From Bradyrhizobium sp. BR13661 (GTDB lineage Bacteria > Pseudomonadota > Alphaproteobacteria > Rhizobiales > Xanthobacteraceae): a stretch of DNA of 64,000 bases. How positions within the stretch are numbered: the first letter of the stretch is position 1; each line of letters opens with the position of its first letter. The stretch spans positions 1 through 64,000 of the forward strand of contig NZ_JARXWB010000008.1 in assembly GCF_029892425.1 (NCBI RefSeq), in the 5' to 3' direction. The notes under the pieces were generated by a model that was not told where the DNA came from, made no database searches, and was given only the letters and a program-made list of their open reading frames with translations. This document shows, piece by piece, positions 43,680 through 54,271 of the stretch. Both the position numbers and the translations under genes were made by a program.

Positions 43680-44282
43680 CTAACCGTGCGGATGCTCGCC
43701 TCTTGCAATCATCAAGTGATGCTCTTGGTGATGCATCCCCCGAGTCATAACCCCGATGAAACCGAGAGCCTTGAGCTTAGCGGCATCACTCTCCGGGACG
43801 CGGACTTCGAGTATCGCGCCTCCCTCAATGTTGGTGGATTTGAATTGCCATCCTGTGTATCCGTTCATCGTGGCAGCATGGGCCGTGATCATTCGCTGAA
43901 CTGAGCCAACAACGGGGCCCGCTCCTGTAACGATGTATCGGATACCCCCTTCGAGAGGTTCGGTCTTAACTTGCGCGGACAACGTGACATTGCTCATGTC
44001 GACCAGATGCTCGCGTAGAGCATCAATATTCACCTTGGACCAATCCGTGCGCGGGTCCGCTTCCAGTATCTGTACAATCTCCTGAATGGCAGCAAACGCA
44101 TCCTGTCCCGGCTGCGTCGGTTCTTGGGCCATCTCGTGCTGAGACGGATGGCCGCTTCGCTGCATCATCATGTGGTGCTGATGATCCATTGGCATTGACC
44201 CGTGCTGCGGATGTTGCCCGCCAGATTGGCCATTGGCGCTGATTGGAATAAGCAGCATTAGTGGGAGAATGAATTTGCGCAT
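43680..44282 (-). CDS. His/Met-rich periplasmic hypothetical protein
   Basis: A 200-residue protein with a signal peptide (MRKFILPLMLLIPISANGQS). The mature N-terminus is packed with His and Met (HPQHGSMPMDHQHHMMMQRS), which suggests copper or other metal binding. The folded part has IVTGAGPVVGSVQRMITAHA and ends in GMHHQEHHLMIARGEHPHG. I do not know the family's function. AAGGAG lies before the ATG at 44282. It is divergent from the Crp/Fnr-type gene, so that regulator may control it. Confidence 0.8.
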   Translation of the reverse strand: MRKFILPLMLLIPISANGQSGGQHPQHGSMPMDHQHHMMMQRSGHPSQHEMAQEPTQPGQDAFAAIQEIVQILEADPRTDWSKVNIDALREHLVDMSNVTLSAQVKTEPLEGGIRYIVTGAGPVVGSVQRMITAHAATMNGYTGWQFKSTNIEGGAILEVRVPESDAAKLKALGFIGVMTRGMHHQEHHLMIARGEHPHG

Positions 44283-44326
44283 GATGGTCTCCTTCGGAGT
44301 TTGTCTTGCCACAGGAGACCAACTTG

Positions 44327-44348
44327 GGACATGATCGCTATCATGTCC
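44327..44348. promoter_or_regulatory. 22-bp palindrome at the start of the Crp/Fnr gene
   Basis: GGACATGAT and ATCATGTCC form a perfect 9-bp inverted repeat around a 4-base centre. It covers both possible ATG codons of the regulator gene (44331 and 44343) and is 45 bases from the divergent gene's start. Position and symmetry fit a dimeric Crp/Fnr-type operator. Confidence 0.55.
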
Positions 44349-44873
44349 GACGAACTTTGCCTCACATTCCGTGACCTCTCCCGACGTGAGGATGACCTTG
44401 AACCCGGTGAGGCCCTTTTCCATCGGGGCGACACGGTTCGCCGCGTCTACTTTGTGACCAGGGGAGCAATCCATCTCGTTCGGCACCAAGCATCTGGAAC
44501 CTCTTTGGTCATTCAGCGAGCGCGCGCTGGCCAGATCGTTGCTGAGGCATCGCTTTTCGCGACCACGTACCACTGTCATGCGGTGGCCATGCTCCCTACT
44601 GCTGTTTGGAGCGTCGCGAAGCCCGAACTGCTCAGACGTATCTCAGCGGACCCGAGCATTGGACTGATATTCATGAAAACCCTTGCTCACGAACTGCAGC
44701 ACTCGCGTTTCCAAGTAGAAGTCCTGTCCATGAAAACAGTCGCGGCCCGCCTCGAGGCATGGATCGAATGGAACGGGGAGCTGCCGCCAAAAGGAGAGTG
44801 GGTCAACCTCGCCGCCGAGTTGGCTGTCAGCCCCGAGGCGCTTTATCGCGAATTTGGTCGCCGACGAGCTTAA
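44331..44873 (+). CDS. Crp/Fnr-family transcription regulator
   Basis: A 180-residue protein. The cyclic-nucleotide-binding-like barrel is clear (DDLEPGEALFHRGDTVRRVY, VTRGAIHLVRHQ, GQIVAEASLFATTYHCHAVA), then a long dimer helix and a short helix-turn-helix (VNLAAELAVSPEALYREFGR). The C-terminal domain is shorter than in Crp. Two ATG codons (44331, 44343) are possible, and both lie in the palindrome. No Fnr-type Cys cluster is seen. Its likely target is the divergent His/Met-rich gene. Confidence 0.85.
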   Translation: MIAIMSDELCLTFRDLSRREDDLEPGEALFHRGDTVRRVYFVTRGAIHLVRHQASGTSLVIQRARAGQIVAEASLFATTYHCHAVAMLPTAVWSVAKPELLRRISADPSIGLIFMKTLAHELQHSRFQVEVLSMKTVAARLEAWIEWNGELPPKGEWVNLAAELAVSPEALYREFGRRRA

Positions 44874-45017
44874 CGGGGGCTGTTAAGAGTCTGGTTGTGG
44901 CCCATCGCGACATATTGCGCTGCCGCCCGAAGTCGGTCGCTATAGGGCAAAGCAGACTTGCTTTAGTCGCATCACGCCGCCGGGTTTATGGGCACACGGC
45001 CTAGGCGATTTGTCGCC

Positions 45018-45977
45018 CTAGCTCGTGATCCGTTCGCTGCGGCCGTACACCAGCAGCATGAAGATGATGACGAGGCCGTAGATCACCTGACGGCCGGCCT
45101 CGGGCATGTCCATGATCGACAGCACGCTGTTGAGCAGCACGATCAGCACGACGCCGATCAGCGTGCCGAGATAGCGGCCGCGGCCGCCGAGGATGTTGGT
45201 GCCGCCGATCACGACCGCCGCGATCGACGGCAGCAGATAGGCGTCGCCCATGCCCTGGTAGGCCTTGGTGGAGTAACCGGCGAGCAGCACGCCGGCGAGC
45301 GCAGCGGCAAGGCCGCAGAGAACGAAGCAGATCACGGTGATGCGGCGGGTGTCGACACCGGCCAGATACGCGGCCGCCTCCTTGTTGCCGATGGCGTAGA
45401 CGTAGCGGCCGAGCGCCGTGCGCTGGAGAATGATCGCGACAAGGACCGACACCGCAGCCCAGACGAACAGGGCGTTGGGAATCCCGAGCGTGCGGTCGCC
45501 GGCGAGCATTCGCATCACATCGGTAGCGGCGGTCTGTGGGGCATAGCCGCCAGTATGCGCGACCATCAGGCCGCGCATCACCGCGTTGACGCCGAGGGTG
45601 AAGATCATCGAGGGCACGCGCAGATACGCAACCCCGATGCCGTTGATGAGACCGACCAGAAGCCCGACGCCGAGCCCGACCGGAATCGCGAGCGGTCCGC
45701 CGATGGACGTCGCCATCATGGCGGCCGCGGCGAGCGTCCACGGCACCGACAGGTCGATCTGCGCGATCAGGATCACCATCATCATCCCGGCGGCGACAAT
45801 GCCGAGGAAGGCGCCGATCTGGAGCTGCTGCAACAAATAGGTCGGCGACAACAGCGGCGCGCTGCCGAAGCGGGCAAAGGTGTAGACCGTGCCCGCCACC
45901 AGGATGACGAGGATGAACAGGGCCGCGATCAGGATCGGGCGGTCATCGCGCGAGAGACTGAGAGAGGCCGAACTCAT
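45018..45977 (-). CDS. Sugar-type ABC transporter permease 2
   Basis: A 319-residue membrane protein of the RbsC/YtfT class with about eight to ten hydrophobic helices, including PILIAALFILVILVAGTVYT and IGVVLIVLLNSVLSIMDMPE. The conserved loop AIGNKEAAAYLAGVDTRRIT contacts the ATPase. It overlaps permease 1 by 4 bases and is the last gene of the four-gene leftward operon. Confidence 0.92.
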   Translation of the reverse strand: MSSASLSLSRDDRPILIAALFILVILVAGTVYTFARFGSAPLLSPTYLLQQLQIGAFLGIVAAGMMMVILIAQIDLSVPWTLAAAAMMATSIGGPLAIPVGLGVGLLVGLINGIGVAYLRVPSMIFTLGVNAVMRGLMVAHTGGYAPQTAATDVMRMLAGDRTLGIPNALFVWAAVSVLVAIILQRTALGRYVYAIGNKEAAAYLAGVDTRRITVICFVLCGLAAALAGVLLAGYSTKAYQGMGDAYLLPSIAAVVIGGTNILGGRGRYLGTLIGVVLIVLLNSVLSIMDMPEAGRQVIYGLVIIFMLLVYGRSERITS

Positions 45978-47078
45978 CGAAACAGCTCCAGCGTATTCTT
46001 GACGCGCAGAACGCCGAGCGCGCCGATGCTCACCGCCGCCAGCAGGATCAGGCCCTCGAACAGCGGCTGCAACAGCGGCGCGATGTCGAAGATGCGAAAG
46101 AAGAACGAGATGACGCGCAGCACCATCGCGCCGAAGATCGAGCCGATCGCGCTGCCGGTCCCCCCTAACAGGGACGTGCCGCCGATGACGACGGAAGCGA
46201 TGGAGTTGAGCGTATAGGCGCCGGCCTGCGGAATGTCGGCATTGCCTGACGATGTCTGGATGGCAAGGAACAGGCCGCCACAGCCGGCAAAGAAGCCGGC
46301 GAGCGTGAAGGCCGCGATCTTGGCGCGGTCGATCGGCAGGCCCGACATGTAGGCGGCGCCTTCGGCCGAGCCGACCGCATAGACCGCCCGGCCAATCACG
46401 GAACGGCGGAACGGCACCCAGACCAGGAGTGCGATCAGGACGAGCAGCACGAAGGGCACCGGGATCCAGGCCACTGGCGCGAACCAGCTTGCGGCACCGT
46501 CGTCAAAAATGTGGACCGTCGCGGCGAAGTCGCCAAGCGAGTTGGTCAGCGCCCAGTTGAGATCCTCGTCGATCTTGCCGCCCGGCGTCGGCCGCAGGAA
46601 CAGCGCGATGCCGATATAGACCGCGCCGGTCGCAAGCGTCGCGATGATCGGCTGGATGCGCCCATAGACGACGACGCAGCCATTGACGAAGCCGGCCAGC
46701 GCGCCGATCGCGAGGCATATGACGGTGCCGAGCAGGATGCCGCTCACTCCGCCGGGAAAGGTGCCGAGGCCGAGATGCAGGCCGAAGATGTCGAGATGCA
46801 GCGGGGTGCCGCCAACCGCCCCCGTGAGCAGATAGCTCGCGAAACATCCCACCATGGTCATGACGGCGCCCACGGAAAGATCGAGCCCCGACGCCAGCAC
46901 CGGGACGGTCTGGGCCATCGCCAGCATGGCCAGCGCAAAGATCTCGTCGCCGTTCTGCACCAGGACCGCCGACGAGAAGCCCTTGGGGTGGGCGAGATTG
47001 TAGAGCAGATAAAGGATGGAGAACAACAGCACGGCGGTGACGATGCCGATGTTCTGGCGAACCCTGACGGCGATATCG

Positions 47079-47086
<8 letters not shown>
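45974..47086 (-). CDS. Sugar-type ABC transporter permease 1
   Basis: A 370-residue RbsC-like permease. Motifs are GLDLSVGAVMTMVGCFASYL and AVGSAEGAAYMSGLPIDRAK (the ATPase-contact loop). SVVIGGTSLLGGTGSAIGSI is highly characteristic of the family. It overlaps the ATPase gene by 8 bases and permease 2 by 4, so a heterodimeric pore is likely. Confidence 0.93.
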
Positions 47087-48626
<1,540 letters not shown>

Positions 48627-48690
48627 GACAGGGCTCACGCAGCGGCGGCCCGGCGAAAGCCGGGCCGCGACCGTGACGTCTCCAGTGCGC

Positions 48691-49821
48691 TCACTGGGTG
48701 TTCTTTTCGCTCTGCGACATGATCTCCGGCGCCGTGAAGTTGACGCCGCAGGGCGTGAACTGGTTCGGCGCGAAGAAGTTGGCGTTGAGGTCCGGCCAAT
48801 AGTTGGTGCCTGGCTTCAGGTCCTTGTAGGTCGCGACCGGGATCGGGATCGAGATCAGCTGCGGCATCACGTTGCCCTGCAGCGCGGAGATCGCCGCCTT
48901 GGTGGCGATGGCGACGAGTGCCGGTGATTGTCCGTAGGACATGCCTTTCAGCCCGTCCTTGGCGTGATCGGCGATCTGCTTGCGGAACTCGTTCTCGCCC
49001 TCGCCCGACATCGGCACGAAGGGGTGCTTGGCCGCCATCAAGGCTTGAACGGTGCCGTCGGAGCCGCCTTGCGTGAACACGCCGTCGAAATGGCCGTGCA
49101 CGGCGAGCGCGTCCGCCGTCACCTTCTGCGAGGTGCCGGTGTCCCAATTGCCGACCACTTCGGTGATCTTGAAGCTGTTGCCCGGCGCTTCCATCACCTC
49201 GCGGAAGCCGAGATGGCGGTCGCGATCAACCGAGTTGCCCGGCAGGCCGCGAACCTCGAGGATGTCGCCGCCCTTCTTGCCGCTCTCATCCATCAGCCAC
49301 TTCGCCGACATGCGGCCCATTTCCTTCTGGTCCTCGTTGACCATCATCACCTTGTCGGTGTCGAGGACGTTGTCGAAGGGAACGACAACCACGTTGTTCT
49401 TGTCGGCGAGGCGAATGATGCGGTCGAAGCCATCGGGGGCCACCGCGATGGTGACGATCGCGTCATAGCCCTGATTGATGAAGTCCTCCATCGCGCCGAG
49501 TTGCGCTGCAACATCGGTGCCGGTCGAGACGACCTTGAACTCCTTGATGTTCTCCTTGATGCCCGGCTGCGCGGCGAAGGCCTTTGCGGTCTTCACCATC
49601 TGAATGCGCCAGGTGTTGCCGACGAAGCCGTTGACGAGGGCGATCTTGTAGGGACCGGGCTTCTTGTCCCACTGAAAGAACTTGGTTTCGGACGACCAGG
49701 GCTTGAAGCATGCGGGATCGGCGCCCGGACCGGATACGACCTTGGGCCCCGCAAGGGCGCTGGCCGAAGACAACAACAGGCCAACGCAAGCGAGCCCCGT
49801 CAAACGAAGCGTCCACACCAT
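48691..49821 (-). CDS. Sugar-type ABC transporter substrate-binding protein
   Basis: A 376-residue periplasmic protein of the LacI-like binding-protein family. The signal peptide is MVWTLRLTGLACVGLLLSSA, and KIALVNGFVGNTWRIQMVKT and DAIVTIAVAPDGFDRIIRLA are typical of the first lobe. The ligand is not predictable from sequence. AGGAG is 8 bases before the ATG at 49821. First gene of the operon ending at 45018. Confidence 0.92.
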   Translation of the reverse strand: MVWTLRLTGLACVGLLLSSASALAGPKVVSGPGADPACFKPWSSETKFFQWDKKPGPYKIALVNGFVGNTWRIQMVKTAKAFAAQPGIKENIKEFKVVSTGTDVAAQLGAMEDFINQGYDAIVTIAVAPDGFDRIIRLADKNNVVVVPFDNVLDTDKVMMVNEDQKEMGRMSAKWLMDESGKKGGDILEVRGLPGNSVDRDRHLGFREVMEAPGNSFKITEVVGNWDTGTSQKVTADALAVHGHFDGVFTQGGSDGTVQALMAAKHPFVPMSGEGENEFRKQIADHAKDGLKGMSYGQSPALVAIATKAAISALQGNVMPQLISIPIPVATYKDLKPGTNYWPDLNANFFAPNQFTPCGVNFTAPEIMSQSEKNTQ

Positions 49822-50272
49822 ATCTATTCTCCTGAGCTTTTTGTTCCACCCTTGAGCGGCGCAATGGCCAAGCCGGGAATTGAGCTTCCCGTGCAATTCA
49901 CCAAGCTAGGATGGCACGCAACCTCTGATGCGCACAAGCCGAATGCCGGTCGTAGGCGCTGACGTGTGTCGAACGCATCAGGCGAAACCATCACATCTGC
50001 GGGAGACGATGCGGCGCTGCGGCGTAGCCGAAAACACACGCGTGACAAGCGGATGTTCGCGTCCAGCTTGATGCAGCGCAATCGAATGATTGCGAACCAA
50101 AGGACCGCGCAGCAAAAAGAATGATACTCTGGGAAAAATGCCGACGCGATCATGGTCAGCCGCGCATCCGAATTGCTGAGGGCCGCGCATGTTGACTTTC
50201 GTACATGCCCTCCAAATACTCGCCGGAAAGTAGAAGACCAGTCACAAACGACTGACTTGAGGGAGGGATAGG
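49822..50272. other. Divergent promoter region between two binding-protein genes
   Basis: About 450 bases without a credible gene. TTGACT at 50192-50197, 17 bases, then AATACT at 50215-50220 could be a promoter for the gene at 50273, though the -10 is a weak match. The leftward promoter was not identified. Confidence 0.35.
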
Positions 50273-51583
50273 ATGCCGACTTCACGCAGGCAGCTGCTGA
50301 AGGGTACGGCGGCTGCCGCCGCCGCACTCAGCCTCGATTGGACCCGGGCCCAGGCGCAAGCCGAGAATTTGCGCATCGGCCTGATCTACGATCTCACCGG
50401 ACCATTCGCCGCGGGCGGCTCGGTCGCCTCCTCAGTCGGCGCGCAGATCGCCATCGATCTCGTCAACGAGAAGGGCGGCATCGGCGGCAAGACCAAGATC
50501 GTGCCTGTGCCCGCCGACTCCCAGAGCAAGGCCGACGTTGCCATCAACGAGGCCGAGCGCCTGATCAGCCAGGAGAAGATCGACATCATCAACGGCGTCT
50601 ATTCCAGCGCACACGCCGTGCCGATGGCGGCGAAGGTCGAGCAGCAGAAGAAGATCCTCTGGATCACGACCGCGGTGTCGACCGCGGTGTTCAAGGACAA
50701 GAACCTGCAATATGTGTTTCGCGCGCAGATCCATTCCGACCAGTACGGCCAGGCGTTTGCAGGCTTCCTCGCCGAGCACGCCAAGGGCAAGCTCGGCATG
50801 GAGCCGAAGGACGTCAAGGTCGCGCTGATCCACGAGGACGGTCCCTATGGTGTCGGCGTCGCCGCGGCCGACGAGACCTATGCCAAGGAGGCCGGCATCC
50901 AGGTGGTGCTGCGCGAGGGCTACTCCGCCTCAGCCCCTGATCTCTCGGTGCTCGTCACAAAACTCAAGCGCGCCAAGGTCGATGTGATCTCGCATGCCGG
51001 TTACAACCCCGACATCACCCTGTTCCTGCGGCAGGCGCGCGAGAGCGGGCTGCGGTTCAAGATGCTGTTCGGTGCCGGCGCCGGCTACAGCCAGCTCGAC
51101 AAGCTGCGCACGACCTTCGGCGCCGACATCGACAATTTCTGCAACATCGATCCGGTGCCGGCGCAGCTGCTCGATCCCTCGAAGCTCGCGCCCGGCATGG
51201 GCGACCTGATCAAGACCATGGTCGCGCGCTACCAGGCCAAGCTAGGTGCGACCGACGTGCCGCCGCACTGCTCGATGGGTTTCAATCAGACCTGGGTCTT
51301 GCTCAACAATGTGTTGCCGGTGGCCAAGGAGAAGTATGGCAGCTTCGAGCCGGAAGCCATTCGCAAGGCCGCGCTCGATGTTGATATCCCTGCTGGCGGC
51401 ACCATCCAGGGCTATGGCGTGAAGTTCTTCCCGCCGGGCACGCCGCTCTCCGGACAGAACGAACGCTCGACGCCGGTGGTGATGCAGAACGCCGGCGAAC
51501 ATATTTCCGTCGTGTGGCCGACCAACATTCGGACACAGGACCCTGTGTTTCCGCTGCCGAAAGGATCGACCTACGGGGCCTAG
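50273..51583 (+). CDS. Branched-chain amino acid-type ABC substrate-binding protein
   Basis: A 436-residue LivK-like protein. The N-terminus MPTSRRQLLKGTAAAAAALS carries a twin-arginine signal, unusual but common for this group in Rhizobiales. Features are LRIGLIYDLTGPFAAGGSVA, QIAIDLVNEKGGIGGKTKIV and ALIHEDGPYGVGVAAADETY. No permease or ATPase genes adjoin it, so it is an orphan that must use another system. GGGAGGG precedes the ATG. Confidence 0.92.
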   Translation: MPTSRRQLLKGTAAAAAALSLDWTRAQAQAENLRIGLIYDLTGPFAAGGSVASSVGAQIAIDLVNEKGGIGGKTKIVPVPADSQSKADVAINEAERLISQEKIDIINGVYSSAHAVPMAAKVEQQKKILWITTAVSTAVFKDKNLQYVFRAQIHSDQYGQAFAGFLAEHAKGKLGMEPKDVKVALIHEDGPYGVGVAAADETYAKEAGIQVVLREGYSASAPDLSVLVTKLKRAKVDVISHAGYNPDITLFLRQARESGLRFKMLFGAGAGYSQLDKLRTTFGADIDNFCNIDPVPAQLLDPSKLAPGMGDLIKTMVARYQAKLGATDVPPHCSMGFNQTWVLLNNVLPVAKEKYGSFEPEAIRKAALDVDIPAGGTIQGYGVKFFPPGTPLSGQNERSTPVVMQNAGEHISVVWPTNIRTQDPVFPLPKGSTYGA

Positions 51584-51696
51584 ACATCAGGCTGAAGACG
51601 CAACGTCCTTGCGTCTGATCCATTTATGAGAGTTCCATGCTCGTGCTATAGAACGCCGCCATTCATCACGATGGCGCACGAGAGGTGGAGGTTTTC

Positions 51697-51915
51697 ATGA
51701 AGACTCTTTCTGCTGCTCTGTTTGGAATTGTTGTGCTCTCGGCAGGTCTGTGGCTGTCGTCGACACCCGCTGCCGCCCTTGGCGGCTGCGGTCCGAACCA
51801 GCATCGCAATGCAGCCGGCCGCTGCGTTTTCGGCGGTCAGAACGAAGACTACTGCATCCGCAAGACCGGTCACCCGGCCACGCGCATGCCCAACGGCACG
51901 ATGAAGTGCATCTGA
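51697..51915 (+). CDS. Small secreted Cys-rich protein, 72 aa
   Basis: After a signal peptide (MKTLSAALFGIVVLSAGLWL, cut near AAA) the mature chain is about 42 residues: LGGCGPNQHRNAAGRCVFGG, followed by two more Cys ending at MKCI. The four cysteines probably form two disulfides in the periplasm. GGAGG is 5 bases before the ATG at 51697, so the ATG at 51685 is rejected. Function unknown. Confidence 0.82.
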   Translation: MKTLSAALFGIVVLSAGLWLSSTPAAALGGCGPNQHRNAAGRCVFGGQNEDYCIRKTGHPATRMPNGTMKCI

Positions 51916-52315
51916 GCTGGCGTTTTCGCTGCACTTCTCCATCGACGCGACACGCCATCCTCTCCCCGTGCTGGAGAGGATGGTCGTCAGGCGCTCGGCG
52001 CGATACAAATTCGCCCAATGCTGATCCGCGTTGCAGCCGTAACCAAATGCATCCAGGAGTTATTCTTTTCGCGCTGTAGTTGTGTTTTCGGTCGCCTGGC
52101 AACCCGAGATGGTTGTGAGACGAAGTCCTCTTGAAACAAAAGACTTCTAGAGTGTGATCTGGGTTATTAGCGGCGCTCGATTTTCGTACGTACAAACCGG
52201 TCAGCCGACCGCATTTTCAGCCTGGTTGGCATCCAGGCAAATTGGCTCGCATTTTCGAAGCCGTGCAGCGGGATCGCACATTTTCAGATCGTGAATTCCA
52301 GCGATGGGGGTGACA
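51916..52315. other. Non-coding stretch after the Cys-rich gene
   Basis: About 400 bases without a supported gene. It holds a hairpin at 51955-51983 (listed separately) and several short CATTTTC motifs from 52212 on. The rest shows nothing recognisable. Confidence 0.4.
51955..51983. repeat. Strong hairpin, 11-bp stem
   Basis: CCATCCTCTCC (51955-51965) and GGAGAGGATGG (51973-51983) pair perfectly around a 7-base loop. It is 40 bases after the stop of the Cys-rich gene and may end its transcript, though no T-run follows. Its core resembles the palindromes at 26621 and 26739. Confidence 0.6.
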
Positions 52316-52495
52316 ATGCCCACCATTTTCGAATTGCTCTACAGGGAATTTTGTCGCGCCCGGCTTGCCGAGATGCGCAAGCAGCTTCTGCTGACGCGCG
52401 AACACCCCAAAGTTTTTCTGCCGGACGACGATTCCCCCGACCCGGACGGAACGGACCCGCAACACGAGGCTGAATTGAAGCGCGCGGGGGAATAA
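52316..52495 (+). CDS. Small hypothetical protein, 59 aa
   Basis: A short charged protein (MPTIFELLYREFCRARLAEM, then a tail rich in Asp, Pro and Glu). The N-terminal half is an amphipathic helix. GGGGGTGACA stands just before the ATG at 52316. Composition and ribosome binding site support it as real. No function known. Confidence 0.6.
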   Translation: MPTIFELLYREFCRARLAEMRKQLLLTREHPKVFLPDDDSPDPDGTDPQHEAELKRAGE

Positions 52496-52548
52496 TCACG
52501 TCCCGGCAACAGTCTTTCTGGATGGCGGCGCATTTTCAGGAGGCAACA

Positions 52549-52635
52549 TTGAACACGCCCGAATTCTATGCCGCGTCGATTGCCTGTCTCTCGTGCCTGA
52601 CCATCGTCGTGATGATCGCTGTCGGAGCCTGGTAG
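52549..52635 (+). CDS. Tiny membrane protein, 28 aa, TTG start
   Basis: AGGAGG is 6 bases before a TTG at 52549, and the 28 codons end in TAG at 52633-52635. Nearly the whole chain is hydrophobic (AASIACLSCLTIVVMIAVGA), so it would be one membrane helix. It follows the gene at 52316 by 53 bases. The strong ribosome binding site is the main evidence. Confidence 0.5.
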   Translation: MNTPEFYAASIACLSCLTIVVMIAVGAW

Positions 52636-52690
52636 GCAAAGCCCGTGGGATGAGCGATGCGTTGGACGGCACTATGGCGTCAAGGCGGAG

Positions 52691-53002
52691 CTATTCCACC
52701 GAGACCCGCACCACGCCGGCGCTCATCATGCCGAGGGCGCGCGCGGCAGGCACCGAGAGATCGACGATGCGGCCGCGGATGAAGGGACCGCGATCATTGA
52801 CGCGGCATTGAATGGTCCGCCCGCTGTAGGACACCTTGAGCACGCTGCCGAACGGGCGCGTCCGATGCGCGCAGGTCAGCTCTCCGCTCTTTGCTGCTTT
52901 TCCGTATCCATAATATGAGGCAAGTCCGCTTTCGGCGTGGGCGACGGAAAATGAAAGCGAGAAAGTGGTCAGACAAAACAATAGCGTCGGCTGCGCTCGC
53001 AC
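52691..53002 (-). CDS. RlpA-like double-psi beta-barrel protein
   Basis: A protein of 103 residues. After a signal peptide (TLLFCLTTFSLSFSVAHA) comes a single RlpA barrel: SGLASYYGYGKAAKSGELTC, AHRTRPFGSVLKV, CRVNDRGPFIRGRIVDLSV. The last contains the Asp residue that aligns with the catalytic site of lytic transglycosylases and endoglucanase V. No SPOR domain is present, and the protein is short. The GTG at 53002 has GGGAG 8 bases upstream and is preferred over a TTG at 53038. Confidence 0.88.
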   Translation of the reverse strand: MRAQPTLLFCLTTFSLSFSVAHAESGLASYYGYGKAAKSGELTCAHRTRPFGSVLKVSYSGRTIQCRVNDRGPFIRGRIVDLSVPAARALGMMSAGVVRVSVE

Positions 53003-53102
53003 GGCACCGCTCCCGGTTGGCCCTGCCCCGCGCTGCAACGTCGTTATATTCCTGGAGTTCCGGGAACCGCCGGGCGATGCCCGGCGGTTGCATCACACAT
53101 TG

Positions 53103-53948
53103 TTACTGTCTGTGAAAGACCAGCGTGCGAACCTCGATGCTCTCGCGCGGCGCAGCATCATCAGGCGTGGTCGGATCGACGAAGGCGGTATGCGGCCCGA
53201 AGCGCGTGCGGCCGTCGGTTGCGGAGTCGTAGCATTTGAGCAGCAGCGCCTCGTCCGCCGTCATCTCGGGGAAATAGAACCAGCGATGATCAGGATTGTA
53301 TTTCACCGAATAGGTCTCGCCGCGGCGGTTGGGATAGATCAGGTCCGAGGCGACGAGATCCTCGGGCGCGACGGTGGTGCCGTCGGCCATCGCCAGCGGT
53401 GAATCACGCAAGGGGCCACGGATCGGCCGCCAGAGATTGATCACCTGCACACGGCCCTTGAGCAGCTCCTCGGCTTCGTCAGGCAAATGCTCGCGCACGC
53501 GGTTGGCCCCGGAGACGACGGTCTGGTCGACATGCACGCGCGTTGCCGGCTGGCGCGGCCCGCCATCGCGAATATCAGGCGCGCCTACGACGCGCTTGCG
53601 CACGGTGTGGTCGAAGATGAAGACGCGGTCGGCCTTCAGCGTCGCGCGCAGGAAGGCCTCGACTGCGGGATAATAGACGGTGCGTACTTCCTCGTCGTTG
53701 TAGAAGTCCTTCACCCGGTTGGGGTGCCGCACCAGCGCGAAGCCTTCGCGATCGAGCGAGAAATTGTCCGCGATCAGCCGCGCATCGAAGATCGGGACCA
53801 GATGCGGCTCCGGAAGCGAGGTGCTTTTGGGCTCGCCCGGCGGCGGATCGAAGGCGTAAGTGCGTGGCTTGCCGGACACCGGCGCGAGGTAGTTGAGTTC
53901 AGCAGTGACGAAGGGAAGCGATTCGATTTTTGTTTCTTGCAGGCCCAT
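53103..53948 (-). CDS. CmcJ/NvfI-family oxidoreductase-like protein
   Basis: A protein of 281 residues similar in type to the CmcJ/AsaB group: RVHVDQTVVSGANRVREHLP, VQVINLWRPIRGPLRDSPLA, and TRFGPHTAFVDPTTPDDAAP at the end. The His/Asp in HVDQT and the late His suggest a 2-oxoglutarate/Fe(II)-like site, as proposed for the family. The natural substrate is unknown. It is a single gene. Confidence 0.82.
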   Translation of the reverse strand: MGLQETKIESLPFVTAELNYLAPVSGKPRTYAFDPPPGEPKSTSLPEPHLVPIFDARLIADNFSLDREGFALVRHPNRVKDFYNDEEVRTVYYPAVEAFLRATLKADRVFIFDHTVRKRVVGAPDIRDGGPRQPATRVHVDQTVVSGANRVREHLPDEAEELLKGRVQVINLWRPIRGPLRDSPLAMADGTTVAPEDLVASDLIYPNRRGETYSVKYNPDHRWFYFPEMTADEALLLKCYDSATDGRTRFGPHTAFVDPTTPDDAAPRESIEVRTLVFHRQ

Positions 53949-54271
53949 CTAAGGTCTCCCGATGTGGTCGTCTGCATGATTTCTGACGACGTAGAGCGTG
54001 GTGCAAGGGAGGTGGTGCAAATAGCAATGGGGGTGTTGTGGTGAGCGCGGAATGCAGAAGGAATGTTTTGAGGCAGCCGATTAAGTTGGAATGTGACCTG
54101 CGCACTTCACGGATGCTTGAGCACTTTGCGAGGTCTCTTGCCCCGGACGCAGCGCATCACGCAGTGGTGCGCTGCTGAGCCGGGGCCCATCTAACCGCGA
54201 GCATTTGCTTGGCATGGGTCCCGGCTCTGCGGAGCAGCGCTATGCGCTGCACCGCGTCCGGGACAAGGCGG
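53949..54271. other. Intergenic region containing a repeat copy
   Basis: About 320 bases between two leftward genes. The right half is the repeat at 54136-54267. The left half should hold the promoter of the CmcJ-like gene. No gene seen. Confidence 0.45.
54136..54267 (+). repeat. Interspersed repeat, copy 2
   Basis: A 132-base unit that matches, in reverse complement, the repeat at 28721-28855. Shared blocks include GCCCCGGACGCAG, GCTGCTGAGCCGGGGCCCAT, GGGTCCCGGCTCTGCG and CGCGTCCGGGACA. It ends 5 bases before the stop of the next gene, so its hairpin may also serve as the transcript end. Confidence 0.75.

Noticed and set aside
49824..50327. A 167-codon minus-strand frame between two binding-protein genes
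   Set aside because: It overlaps the start of the gene at 50273 and has a Ser/Arg-rich shadow composition.
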